Positions 54,995 to 63,882 of a stretch of 64,000 bases of DNA are shown here, piece after piece. Numbering within the stretch: position 1 is the stretch's first letter; each line of letters starts with the position of its first letter. Source of the DNA: JBGTSJ01 sp041940305 (GTDB taxonomy: Bacteria; Planctomycetota; Planctomycetia; Planctomycetales; Planctomycetaceae). The translations under genes were made by a program, and so were the position numbers. The stretch is from the NCBI GenBank assembly GCA_041940305.1, contig JBGTSJ010000009.1:1-64000 (forward strand), in the 5' to 3' direction. The notes below the pieces were generated by a model that was given only the letters and a program-made list of their open reading frames with translations, had not been told where the DNA came from and ran no database searches.

Positions 54995-55594
54995 ATGTCC
55001 GCACAGCGTCCCATCCGCTCCTATCCCCACATCGCCGCGGGTCGTCGCGCCGATGAGCCACAGCGGGACTGGGAGATCGTGATCTGCGGCGACCTCACCG
55101 ACAAGCAGATCGATCTCACGGAGAAGCTGGTCTCGGTCCCCCGCCGCAGCAAAGGGACCATCTTCTTCGATTCCTGCGGCGGCAGCGCCTACGTCGGGCT
55201 GGCGCTCGCCGCACTGATCCGCCTGCGCGGACTCGAGCCGATGGCGGTCGTCGCGGGCGAGTGCTCGTCGGCGGCCCTGTTCCCCTTCGCGGCCTGCCGG
55301 CGCCGCTACGTCACCCGTTACTCGACGCTGCTGTTCCACCCCATCCGCTGGCACAGCGAAGAGAACGTCCGCGTCGAAGAGGCCGCCGAGTGGGCGCGGC
55401 ACTTCCAGCAGCTGGAACCGGTCCTCGATGAACTGCTTGCCCAGATGTTCGAATGCCCGATCGAACGGCTCAACGAATGGACGCGCCCCGGCCGGTTCGT
55501 GACTGGCCAGGAACTCGCTGACGCCGGACTCGCCGAAATCATCGACCTCTTCTCCGGCGACGTCTGGAAGCAGACGGCAGGAGGCCGCGGATGA
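54995..55594 (+). CDS. ClpP-like serine protease or crotonase-fold protein
   Basis: A 199-residue protein of the ClpP superfamily. The oxyanion strand reads SCGGSAYVGLALA (60-72). The helix GECSSAALFPFAAC has S92 at the place of the ClpP nucleophile, and LLFHPIRW has H115 at the place of the catalytic His, two residues closer than in E. coli ClpP. A third catalytic residue is not certain. No propeptide and no signal is seen. A typical ClpP has 190-210 residues, so the length fits, yet overall similarity is weak. There is no clpX or clpA neighbour. It is framed by repeats; the 3' repeat arm overlaps its last codons. SppA-like or inactive relatives are alternatives. Confidence 0.75.
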   Translation: MSAQRPIRSYPHIAAGRRADEPQRDWEIVICGDLTDKQIDLTEKLVSVPRRSKGTIFFDSCGGSAYVGLALAALIRLRGLEPMAVVAGECSSAALFPFAACRRRYVTRYSTLLFHPIRWHSEENVRVEEAAEWARHFQQLEPVLDELLAQMFECPIERLNEWTRPGRFVTGQELADAGLAEIIDLFSGDVWKQTAGGRG

Positions 55595-55735
55595 CGCGGA
55601 TCGGGCGGATCTTCACAGATTTCAAACCGGGTTTCGCCCGTCTGTTTCGAGGGAGAGCGACTGCCTATGATCGAAGTGGTTGTTCCAACCTCCTTTGATC
55701 CGCGTAAATCCGCCCGATCCGCGTCATCCGCGGCC
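55583..55735. repeat. Perfect 28-bp inverted repeat after the ClpP-like gene
   Basis: The arm at 55583-55610 begins inside the last codons of the ClpP-like gene. Its exact reverse complement lies at 55708-55735, separated by 97 bases. The right arm belongs to a second forward copy of the unit at 54931-54970. A long hairpin in the transcript between the two genes is likely. Confidence 0.85.
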
Positions 55736-55750
55736 CCTCTTCGGTGATCA

Positions 55751-57028
55751 ATGTCCGGCTTCGGCTTCGAACTCCCCACGATCCAGAACTGGAGCTGTCA
55801 CAACTGCGGCGGGTGCTGCAAACAGCACGGCATTTTTATCACCGACGCCGAGCACGCCCGCATCGAGCAGCAGGGTTGGACCGCCGCTGACGGCATTCCG
55901 GCCGGACAGCCGATCTTCGTCCGGATGAAAAGCTGGCTCGGCAAACCCTGGTGGCGGCTGGCGCATCAGCCGGACGGCGCCTGCGTCTTCCTCGACGACA
56001 AAGGTCTCTGCCGCATCCATGCAAAGTTCGGCGAGGAGGCCAAGCCCCTCGCCTGCCGGATCTATCCCTACGCGTTTCATCCCGGCGGAAAGAAAGTCGT
56101 CGTCAGCCTGCGTTTCAGCTGCCCGTCGGTGGTGCGCAACCTGGGAAAGCCGGTCCGCGAGCAGTCGAAGGACCTGCGGCAGATGGCGCGGCAGGTGGTG
56201 CCGGAGAATGTCACCGAGGCGCCCCCCCCTGATCTGATGCCACGGACCGCGCTCGGCTGGCCCGACCTGCTCCGTTTCGCTCGTTCCCTCGAAGAGACGT
56301 TCGCCGATGATCGAGCCTCGTTTCTCTCGAAGCTTCTCCGGGCCGTGATGTGGATCGGCGTCGTCGAACAGTCCCGGTTCGACAAGGTGCTCGGCGACCG
56401 GCTGGATGAGTTTCTCGGCCTGGTGCGTGACGCCGCCGCAGCCGAGACGCCCGACGACGTCACGCCCCTGATGTCGCGAGTGACGCGGCCCAGCGGCGCG
56501 GGGCGCGTGCAGTTCCGATTGCTGGCCGGTCACTACGCCCGCAGCGATACCTATGCGTCCGAGCGCGGTGCGCGGGCCCGCTGGCGGCTGCTGCAGAATT
56601 CATTGAGACTGACTCGCGGCCGCGGCTGCGTTCCTGCCGTGCAGGACTGCTTTCGCGAAGTGCCGTTCGATGCTCTGGAGCAACCCTTCGGCGTGCCGCC
56701 GGAGGCCGACGAGCTGTTCACCCGTTACTTCCTGGTGAAGATCCAGGGGCTGCACTTCTGCGGGCGTCCTTACTACGGCGTGCCGCTCGTCGAGGGTTTC
56801 TACAGCCTGGCGCTGGTCTACCCCTGCGTGCTGTGGCTGGCCCGCTGGCTGGCTTTGAGCGATGCCCGGAACTCGCTGACGATCGACGACGTCGGCCGGG
56901 CGCTCTCCATCGCCGACCACCACCACGGCTATTCGCCGGCCCTGGGCACGTGGGGTTTCCGCAAGCGCGTCCAGTCGCTGGCGAAGCTGGGAGATATTCC
57001 GAAGCTGTGCGCGTGGTATACCCGTTGA
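55751..57028 (+). CDS. YkgJ-like cysteine-cluster protein
   Basis: A 425-residue protein. The N-terminal domain (about 8-140) has the metal-binding cluster C16-x2-C19-x2-C22-C23, followed by ACVFL (about 79), LCRIH and ACRIYPYAFHP, the usual order for the Zn/Fe-chelating YkgJ (UPF0153) family. The remainder (about 150-425) is a helical extension I do not recognise, with an FCGRPYYGVPLVEGFYS segment near 335. The function of the family is unknown; metal binding is inferred from the cysteines. It follows the ClpP-like gene, across the inverted repeat. Confidence 0.85.
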   Translation: MSGFGFELPTIQNWSCHNCGGCCKQHGIFITDAEHARIEQQGWTAADGIPAGQPIFVRMKSWLGKPWWRLAHQPDGACVFLDDKGLCRIHAKFGEEAKPLACRIYPYAFHPGGKKVVVSLRFSCPSVVRNLGKPVREQSKDLRQMARQVVPENVTEAPPPDLMPRTALGWPDLLRFARSLEETFADDRASFLSKLLRAVMWIGVVEQSRFDKVLGDRLDEFLGLVRDAAAAETPDDVTPLMSRVTRPSGAGRVQFRLLAGHYARSDTYASERGARARWRLLQNSLRLTRGRGCVPAVQDCFREVPFDALEQPFGVPPEADELFTRYFLVKIQGLHFCGRPYYGVPLVEGFYSLALVYPCVLWLARWLALSDARNSLTIDDVGRALSIADHHHGYSPALGTWGFRKRVQSLAKLGDIPKLCAWYTR

Positions 57029-57174
57029 ACTCCGCAATTACCACGTTTCGCTGCGACCCGACCGCGGACCACGCCGCTGCAGAATCCCGGCTCCCTTCAT
57101 TGACATGCTTCCGACATAACATTTTCATGCACCCATAGATGTCAGCAGCGGGCGACATAAGGGAGACCGGGGTG

Positions 57175-58827
57175 ATGTCTGCACGAATACTGGCGGCGTT
57201 GCTGCTGTCCGCGTGGATCACAGCGGCGGGCTTCGGCCAGGATGAGCCGGTCCTCATCAACGACGTCGGCCCCACCGCGCCGCTGCTGGACGGCATGGGG
57301 ACCTACCATCGGCCGGTGTCGGATGATCCGCTGGCGCAGCGGTACTTCGACCAGGGGATGGTCCTCGCTTTCAACTTCAATCACGCCGAGGCCGCTCGCT
57401 CGTTTCGCGCGGCGCAGCAGCTGGATCCCGCCTGCCTCATGGCCTACTGGGGCGAGGCGTGGGTGCTCGGACCGAACATCAATGCCCCGATGGACCCGGC
57501 AAGCGCCGAGCCGGCCTGGAAGGCGCTGCAACTCGGACTCGAATACATCGAGCACGGCTCGCCGCAGGAGCAGGATTACCTCCGCGCCCTCCAGAGCCGC
57601 TATGCGGAGTCTCCGCCGGACGACCGTTCGGAACTGGATCGAGCGTTCGCCGAAGCCATGCGCGACGTCGCCGCACAGCACCCCGACGACTACGACGCCC
57701 AGATCGTGTTCGCCGAATCGCTGATGAACCTCAGTCCCTGGAACTACTGGGACGGCGACCAGCCGCGCGAACACACGGCCGAGATCCTCGACATCCTGGA
57801 GCGCGTCCTGGCCCGCGCGCCGGATCACCCCCAGGCCAACCACCTTTACATCCACGCCGTCGAGGAGCCGCATCCCGAGTGGGCTGAAGCCTGCGCCGAC
57901 CGTCTCGATTCGCTCTGCCCCGGGGCCGGGCACCTCGTGCACATGCCGTCGCACATTTACATCCGGCTGGGCCGCTACGGCGACGCGGTGGACATCAACG
58001 AGATGGCCGTCGAGGCCGACGACGCGTACACGGGGCAGTGTTTCGCGCAGGGCCTGTATCCCGCGGCCTATATGCCGCACAACCATCACTTTTTGTGGTT
58101 CGGCTGCTGCATGCAGGGACGCAGCGTGCGGGCGATGGAAGCCGCCTGCCACATGGCCGATCACGTCGATGAGGACCTGATGCGGCAGCCCGGCATGGTC
58201 GTGCTGCAGCATTTCAAGATGATCCCGCTGTACTCGATGATCCGCTTTGGCGAATGGGAGCCGATTCTGCACGAGCCGAAGCCGGCGGAGGACCTCAAGT
58301 ACCCCCGCGGCGTGTGGCACTTTGCCCGCGGATTGGCGCAGGTGCGCATGGGAGATCTCGATGCGGCTGAGCAGGAGCTCAAGGCGCTCTCGGGGATCGC
58401 GGCTGACGACGAACTCGGCCAGATGTTCACGATGCAGACCAACAGCGTGCAGGCGCTGCTTCAGATCGGGGAGCAGGTGCTCACCGGCGAGATCGCCGCT
58501 GCGAAGCAGGACTACGAGGCGGCCATCGCGGCACTGCAGCAGGCGACGGAACTGGAAGACGCGCTCGTCTATGAGGAGCCGCAGGGCTGGTATGCGCCGA
58601 CGCGATTGACGCTCGGTGCGATCCTCCTCGAAGCGGACCGCCCCGCCGACGCCGAGCGGGCATTTCGCGAGGACCTCGTGAAGTATCCCGGTAATGCGTG
58701 GGCGCTGTTCGGCCTGAAGCAATCGCTCGAAGCGCAGCAGAAGCCGGATGAGGCTGCGGCGGTTGCCGAGGCGTTCGAGCGCGAGTGGAGCCGCGCCGAT
58801 GTGGAACTGAAGTCGCCGCGGTTTTGA
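57175..58827 (+). CDS. Exported TPR-repeat protein
   Basis: A 550-residue protein with a signal peptide (about 1-21, ending FGQDEP). TPR-like helical repeats fill most of the rest. Good copies are seen at about 60-100 (FNHAEAARSFRAAQQLDPACLMAYWGEAW), 255-290 and 495-540 (PADAERAFREDLVKYPGNAWALFGL). The central part has several HxxxH-type segments such as ANHLYIHAVEEPHP and HMPSHIYIRLGRY that are not TPR consensus and may bind metal. ATG 57175 is chosen with GGGAG upstream. Probably a periplasmic scaffold. Function unknown. Confidence 0.82.
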   Translation: MSARILAALLLSAWITAAGFGQDEPVLINDVGPTAPLLDGMGTYHRPVSDDPLAQRYFDQGMVLAFNFNHAEAARSFRAAQQLDPACLMAYWGEAWVLGPNINAPMDPASAEPAWKALQLGLEYIEHGSPQEQDYLRALQSRYAESPPDDRSELDRAFAEAMRDVAAQHPDDYDAQIVFAESLMNLSPWNYWDGDQPREHTAEILDILERVLARAPDHPQANHLYIHAVEEPHPEWAEACADRLDSLCPGAGHLVHMPSHIYIRLGRYGDAVDINEMAVEADDAYTGQCFAQGLYPAAYMPHNHHFLWFGCCMQGRSVRAMEAACHMADHVDEDLMRQPGMVVLQHFKMIPLYSMIRFGEWEPILHEPKPAEDLKYPRGVWHFARGLAQVRMGDLDAAEQELKALSGIAADDELGQMFTMQTNSVQALLQIGEQVLTGEIAAAKQDYEAAIAALQQATELEDALVYEEPQGWYAPTRLTLGAILLEADRPADAERAFREDLVKYPGNAWALFGLKQSLEAQQKPDEAAAVAEAFEREWSRADVELKSPRF

Positions 58828-58916
58828 GGTTGAAGTCCGGTGTCCGGACCATTGCACGAAGCCAAGGCGTCAGTATCCGCCTTTATGGCCGGATGAGACA
58901 GGCTCGCTCAGCGGAG

Positions 58917-58958
58917 CAGGCTGAAGCCTGTACTCCAACTCAAAGCCTGTACTCCAAC
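58917..58958. repeat. Dispersed palindromic intergenic repeat, copies 4 and 5
   Basis: One full unit (58917-58939) and a partial tandem unit (58942-58958) match the elements at 98-120 and 2631-2653. The second unit abuts the stop codon of the UbiB gene (minus strand), so it forms the 3' end region for both convergent genes. Confidence 0.7.
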
Positions 58959-60656
58959 CTATAGCCGACCGCTGCGCATGATGCCCCAGACGACCCAGGC
59001 GCCGAACAGGCAGCTGGCCCCGAACGTCAGGCCGGGGATGATGTAGCCTCCCACGCCCGCCCGCAGCACCAGTGCTGAGGCCACGATCAGGGAGGACGTG
59101 ATCAGTCCCACGACGATGCGGTTGCTCGACCGGTCAAACTCGTGCACCACGTTGTCGAGCTTCTGGTGTTCCAGGTGGATCCTCAGGTCGTCGCTCGTCA
59201 GCTTCTGCAGCGTCCGCCGCATCTGCACCGGGATCTCGTACATGGCGCTCGCCAGCGAGCGGGCGTCGTTCATGGTGCGGTCGAGGATGTGCCTGGGCTC
59301 GTACCGCTGACGCACCATCTTCTCCACAAACGGCGCAATCTCTCCGGCGAGATTGAACCGTGGATCGAGTGAGCGGCCGACGCCTTCGAGCGTGACGACG
59401 GCCCGGATCAGCAGCATGAAGTCCGCCGGGCAGCGCAGGCCGTGATCGACGAGCAGGTCCACGAAGTCATCCAGCATGTTCCCTACGTTGAGCCGCTCCA
59501 GCGAGACGCCGTAGTACGTCTCGATGAAGTCCTGCACGTCGGCCCGCAGCAGAGCATCGTCGATCGGCTTCGAAGGACGGCCGATCTTCTTGACGAGCCG
59601 CTCGGCTTTGCCGACGTCCCTGCTGGCGACGGAGACGAACAGGTCCACCAGTTGTTCGCGTTTCTCGTCGGTCAGCATGCCGACCATGCCGTAGTCGAGC
59701 AGGGCGATCGAGCCGTCCTGCAGGACGCGGATGTTGCCGGGATGCGGGTCGCCGTGGAAGAACCCGAACTCAAACGCCATCCGCATGAAGATATGCGTGC
59801 CCACGACCGCCAGCTGCGGCTTGGTGAGCGGCGCGAAGCGGAGGCACTCGTCGTCGCTGACGCGGCAGCCGTCGATGAACTCCATCGTCAGCACCGCCTC
59901 GGTCGTCAGGTCGTCGTAGACGCGCGGCACGTGGAGCGTGGCATCCTGTTCGAAGAGGCGGTCGAACTCCTGGATGGCCCGCGCCTCGCGGCGAAAGTTC
60001 ATTTCGCGGCGGATCGTCCGCGCAAAGTGCTGGACGAGGCCGACGGGGTCGAAGGTATCCCAGCCCCGGCCCTCCGCGTACTTCGCCAGCACGGCGAGCA
60101 GGGAGATGTCCCGTTCCACTTCGCGGACGATGTCCGGCCGCCGGATCTTGACGGCCAGCAGCGTGCCGTCGTGATGCCGCGCGCGATGCACCTGCCCCAG
60201 CGAGCCGGCAGCCAGCGGCTCGCGTTCGAACTCCGCAAACAGCTCGCTGACGGGACCGTCCAGTTCCAGTTCCACCAGCCGGACGGCGAGGTCCGAATCG
60301 AAGGGGGGCACGTTCTCCTGCAGCCGCGTCAGTTCCTCGATGACGTCCTGCGGGATGAGGTCGGGCCGCGTGCTCATCACCTGACCGAACTTGATCGCCG
60401 CCGGTCCGAGTTCTTCGAGGGCGAGGCGCAACCGGTGTGCGAGAGTGCGTTCGGGTTGAGCTTCGGCCGCGCGCCGGAGGGCGCGCCGCTTGAGCCGGGG
60501 CACGTAGCGCCGCAGGCGCAATTGATCGACAAATTCGTCGAATCCGTGCTTGAAGAGGACGGTGGCGATTTCGACGACGCGTCCCAGGTTGCGCATGGCG
60601 CGCAGCGGCGGCAGTTCCAACGTCGTCTCCCGGACGGTGATGAAAGCAGGTGGCAA
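58959..60656 (-). CDS. UbiB/ABC1 (AarF) atypical kinase-like protein
   Basis: A 565-residue protein of the ABC1/UbiB family. Family motifs are LGPAAIKFGQVMSTRPD, the AAGSLGQVHRA Ala-rich loop, the catalytic Lys in LLAVKIRRP, FFHGDPHPGN (about 305-314) and ALLDYGMVG. Two C-terminal transmembrane helices (about 513-560) anchor it. UbiB proteins assist quinone synthesis or lipid movement and show ATPase activity. In an organism with menaquinone genes, a quinone-linked role is plausible but not shown. The frame starts with TTG at 60656; ATG 60596 is an equally good start. Confidence 0.9.
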   Translation of the reverse strand: MPPAFITVRETTLELPPLRAMRNLGRVVEIATVLFKHGFDEFVDQLRLRRYVPRLKRRALRRAAEAQPERTLAHRLRLALEELGPAAIKFGQVMSTRPDLIPQDVIEELTRLQENVPPFDSDLAVRLVELELDGPVSELFAEFEREPLAAGSLGQVHRARHHDGTLLAVKIRRPDIVREVERDISLLAVLAKYAEGRGWDTFDPVGLVQHFARTIRREMNFRREARAIQEFDRLFEQDATLHVPRVYDDLTTEAVLTMEFIDGCRVSDDECLRFAPLTKPQLAVVGTHIFMRMAFEFGFFHGDPHPGNIRVLQDGSIALLDYGMVGMLTDEKREQLVDLFVSVASRDVGKAERLVKKIGRPSKPIDDALLRADVQDFIETYYGVSLERLNVGNMLDDFVDLLVDHGLRCPADFMLLIRAVVTLEGVGRSLDPRFNLAGEIAPFVEKMVRQRYEPRHILDRTMNDARSLASAMYEIPVQMRRTLQKLTSDDLRIHLEHQKLDNVVHEFDRSSNRIVVGLITSSLIVASALVLRAGVGGYIIPGLTFGASCLFGAWVVWGIMRSGRL

Positions 60657-60705
60657 TTCGGGTGCATTCTCGCGCCCGCCGCGTCCGAACGCAAATGGCT
60701 GTGAG

Positions 60706-60798
60706 AAGGAGTCGAGGATTCAAGGAGTCGAGGAAATCAGGGTTTTCACTATGGCGCCAATTCCCTTGTCTCCTTGAATCCTTGATTCCTCGACTCCT
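60706..60798. repeat. GAGTCGAGG-type inverted repeat
   Basis: AAGGAGTCGAGGATTCAAGG (60706-60725) continues with a second GAGTCGAGG unit and faces TCCTTGAATCCTTG (60771-60784) and CCTCGACTCCT (60788-60798) across about 40 bases. It lies between the divergent UbiB and BrkB genes and so may contain or affect their promoters. Confidence 0.6.
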
Positions 60799-60850
60799 CA
60801 CTTCAGAGCTACACTTGGAACAGCACTCACTCGACTCCGGAGCGATCGGC

Positions 60851-62200
60851 ATGTGGCGAGAATACCTGCAGCGGGTCCTGCACTGGATCGGACTGGTCAT
60901 CCGTCAGCCGCGGCATGAGCTGGACCGCTGGCAGCGCGCGGCCCGGTTCTCGTACGACCTGGGGCGGTACGGGACGCGGCAGCTGCGCGAGGATCGCGCA
61001 CCGCAGATGGCGGCGGCGCTGGCATTTCAGACGCTGTTCGCGCTGGTGCCGGTGCTGGTCGTGGTAATGATCATCGTGCAGGCCTTCACGAACTGGCAGA
61101 ACTTCGTCGCGACCGTCAACAACATGCTGGACTCGGCGGGGCTGTCCGACGTGAGCGTGACTCTCTCGTCCCCCATGCCGGATGCGGCGCCGCAGGTCGT
61201 CTCGCTGCAGTCATGGCTGGTGGGGCTGATCCGGCAGGCGGCGGACGTTGACCTCACGGTTGTGGGCTGGGTGGGGTTCGTTGTGATCGTCTATGCCGGC
61301 ATCAGCATGCTCACGACGATCGAAAACAGCTTCAACACGATCTACCGTGCCCCGCAGGGACGGCCATGGTCGCGGCGCGTGCCGCTCTACTGGTTCCTGA
61401 TCACCGTCAGCCCGCTGGCGATCGCGTCCGAAGCCTGGGTTCACGGCCAGGTCGTCGAGTCCGCCGCCGAACTGATCTCCGGCGACTGGTTCGGCCGGCT
61501 CGTCGGGATCGGGTGGAGCATCTGTATCGGCTGGCTGTTCTGGTTTGCGGTGTATTCGCTCGTGCCGAACACGATGGTCAACCTGCGATCGACGGCCATC
61601 GGCGCGTTTGTCTGCGTGCTGTTCCTCGAGATCGCCAAACAGAGTCTCGGCGGATATCTGTCCAACGCGTTCACCGTAAGCAAGTTCTACGGGTCGCTGG
61701 GGCTGATCCCGCTGTTCATGTTCTGGGTGTACCTGATGTGGCTGTTCGTCCTGTTCGGTCTGGAGGTCGCCGCGACGCTGCAGTTTCTGGGGGACCGGGC
61801 GCTGGAGGAGATCGAGACGCGGCGTGAGTTTGCGGGGCTGGTCGAACCGGCGGCGGTGGTGACGGTGATGGAAGTGGTCGCCGAGGATTTCCGCAGCGGA
61901 CAGCCGACGCCGCAGCGGCGGATCAGTGACCGGACGGGGGTGCCGGAGCGGATTGTGCAGTCCATCATTCAGGAACTGTGCACGGCGGGGCTGCTACACC
62001 GCGTCGAGCGGGACCAGAGCGCGGTGTGCCTCGCGCAGCCGCCGGAGGATGTGAAGGCGGACCGGTTGATCGACATCGGCTTCCGGCTGGCGGATCCCAG
62101 CGGAGAGCGCGAGATCTCGCATTTCGCCGAGCGTTTGCGGGAGCAGCAGCGGGCATTGGCGGGATCTGTCACGCTGGCATCCCTCCTGCCGGCACGCTGA
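60851..62200 (+). CDS. YihY/BrkB-family membrane protein
   Basis: A 449-residue membrane protein (YihY/UPF0761, once called RNase BN). The N-terminal amphipathic part is followed by about six transmembrane helices between about 55 and 310. Signatures include MAAALAFQTLFALVPVLVVV, a SMLTTIENSFNTIYR segment and YGSLGLIPLFMFWVYLMW. A C-terminal soluble domain (about 320-449) resembles a winged helix. The role is not known: not an RNase, possibly envelope or transport related. The start at ATG 60851 was chosen by the family N-terminus. The gene is divergent from UbiB. Confidence 0.88.
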   Translation: MWREYLQRVLHWIGLVIRQPRHELDRWQRAARFSYDLGRYGTRQLREDRAPQMAAALAFQTLFALVPVLVVVMIIVQAFTNWQNFVATVNNMLDSAGLSDVSVTLSSPMPDAAPQVVSLQSWLVGLIRQAADVDLTVVGWVGFVVIVYAGISMLTTIENSFNTIYRAPQGRPWSRRVPLYWFLITVSPLAIASEAWVHGQVVESAAELISGDWFGRLVGIGWSICIGWLFWFAVYSLVPNTMVNLRSTAIGAFVCVLFLEIAKQSLGGYLSNAFTVSKFYGSLGLIPLFMFWVYLMWLFVLFGLEVAATLQFLGDRALEEIETRREFAGLVEPAAVVTVMEVVAEDFRSGQPTPQRRISDRTGVPERIVQSIIQELCTAGLLHRVERDQSAVCLAQPPEDVKADRLIDIGFRLADPSGEREISHFAERLREQQRALAGSVTLASLLPAR

Positions 62201-62295
62201 CGATAGCCGGTCGCTGATCGAGCGCGTTGCGATATCCGCAACGATGACTGGCCGAAATGCGCCACTTGGACGGAGCGCCACTTGGACGGAGACTG

Positions 62296-63744
62296 TCAAA
62301 AGATCGCCGTGACCGGCTGGCCGCTGCTGACGCGGACTGGGCGGCCGGCGGGATCGATGACGGCGGTCTCGGGAGAGAGTCCGAAAGCGTGCAGGATGGT
62401 GGCGTGGAAGTCGTCGGGCGTGACGGGACTGTCCTTCACGTAGGCCCCGGTCGCGTCGCTGGCGCCGTAGATGGCTCCGCCCTGCACGCCACCGCCGGCC
62501 AGCAGGCTCGTATAGCAGTGAGCCCAGTGGTCGCGGCCGCTGGTCTGGTTGATGGCGGGGGTGCGGCCGAACTCGCCGAAGACGACGACCAGCGTTTCGT
62601 CCAGCAGTCCGCGGTCTTCCAGATCCGAGAGGAGTGCGGGGAAACTGCGGTCGAACGAGGGGGTGCAGTAGTCGTGCGTCAATTGCTGACGGCCGGTGAG
62701 CTGGCCGTCGATGCCACAGACGTCGTTCGGCACGCCGTGATTGTCCCACAGGTTGAACTGGCATCCCTTGGCGTCGAAGAACGACCAGAAGACGTTGACG
62801 AACCGCACACCGGCCTCGATCAGGCGGCGGGCCATGAGAAAGCTCTGGCCGTACTCGTTGCGACCATAGCGGTCGCGGAGCTCGACCGGTTCCTGTTCGA
62901 GTTCGAAGGCCTGCCGCGTATCGGCGGAGGTGAGCAAGGAGAAGGCCTTGCGGTAGTTCTCGGCGAAGGAGACATCCGATGCACGATCGATGAACTGCCC
63001 GTTAACGGTTTTCAGGAGGCCCTGCCGCCGGTCGAACCGTCCGGTGCTCAGGTCGTCGGCCGGGCGAATGGCGTCGAGCGTGAGGGGTTCGTCGCTCAAC
63101 GAACCGATCTTCGGCTTGTCGAACAGGAGCGGATCGTACTGCGCTCCGAGGAAGCCGGCCGACTGCCCTTTGTAGACAGGCGAGTTGGTGTCGAACGGGC
63201 GCGGGAGCACGACCCAGGGAGGCAGCTCGCCGCTCGTTCCGAGCACGTCGTGCAGGATGGCGCCGATGCCCGGGTGGTCGTGGCGGGCGACATACATGTC
63301 GGTTAACTGCGGGGGCTTCTGGCCGAGCAGCGAATGGACGATCGCTCCGTTGTGATCGTTGTTCGCATGCGTCATCGAGCGGATGAGGGCGAGCTTGTCC
63401 GCATGCCGGGCGACGTTGGGGATCAACTCGGTAAAAAGCGTGCCGGGGACGTTCGTCTGCACCGGGGCGAACTCGGTACGGATGCCGGCCGGGGCGTCGA
63501 GCTTGATGTCCCACAGGTCGGGCTGCGACGGGCCGCCGCAGAGGAAGATGCAGATGCAGTTCTTTGCCGTCGCCGGATGCCGCTCCTCGCCCGTTCCGGC
63601 GAGAAGTCCGCGCCCGCCGGCCAGGCCGAGGCCGGTGAGCGCACTCATCTGCAGCCACTGCCGGCGCGTGACAGCGGGTCCGATCCCTCCGTGCGGGAAG
63701 AGGGAGAGAGCCGGCCGGGCGTCGCTCGCACGATTCGGATTCAT
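62296..63744 (-). CDS. DUF1501-family protein, second copy
   Basis: A 482-residue DUF1501 protein. A Tat-like signal lies at VTRRQWLQMSALTGLGLAGG. The signatures CICIFLCGGPSQPDLWDIK, MTHANNDHNGA and VVFGEFGRTPAIN follow, then HWAHCYTSLLAGGG with metal ligands. It ends SGQPVTAIF. The usual DUF1549/DUF1553 partner is expected upstream on the minus strand, beyond the right edge of the window. Compared with the copy at 17007, this protein is a different subgroup. Export to the periplasm is likely. The substrate is unknown. Confidence 0.92.
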   Translation of the reverse strand: MNPNRASDARPALSLFPHGGIGPAVTRRQWLQMSALTGLGLAGGRGLLAGTGEERHPATAKNCICIFLCGGPSQPDLWDIKLDAPAGIRTEFAPVQTNVPGTLFTELIPNVARHADKLALIRSMTHANNDHNGAIVHSLLGQKPPQLTDMYVARHDHPGIGAILHDVLGTSGELPPWVVLPRPFDTNSPVYKGQSAGFLGAQYDPLLFDKPKIGSLSDEPLTLDAIRPADDLSTGRFDRRQGLLKTVNGQFIDRASDVSFAENYRKAFSLLTSADTRQAFELEQEPVELRDRYGRNEYGQSFLMARRLIEAGVRFVNVFWSFFDAKGCQFNLWDNHGVPNDVCGIDGQLTGRQQLTHDYCTPSFDRSFPALLSDLEDRGLLDETLVVVFGEFGRTPAINQTSGRDHWAHCYTSLLAGGGVQGGAIYGASDATGAYVKDSPVTPDDFHATILHAFGLSPETAVIDPAGRPVRVSSGQPVTAIF

Positions 63745-63882
63745 TGCGAGAGGTTCTCCGAAGCCAACTGTCCGGGTTCGTCGAACAGCGCGGTGGATCG
63801 GCCTCGATTGCGGCGGCGGAGTGCGCGCTCGCCGATGACTTACTACCAACAACATACCGCGCCGACAGCCTCAACTTCCATA

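Noticed and set aside
57142..58857. Minus-strand open frame of 571 codons
   Set aside because: It mirrors the exported TPR gene, which has a signal peptide, ribosome binding site and repeats. The mirror frame has no domain.
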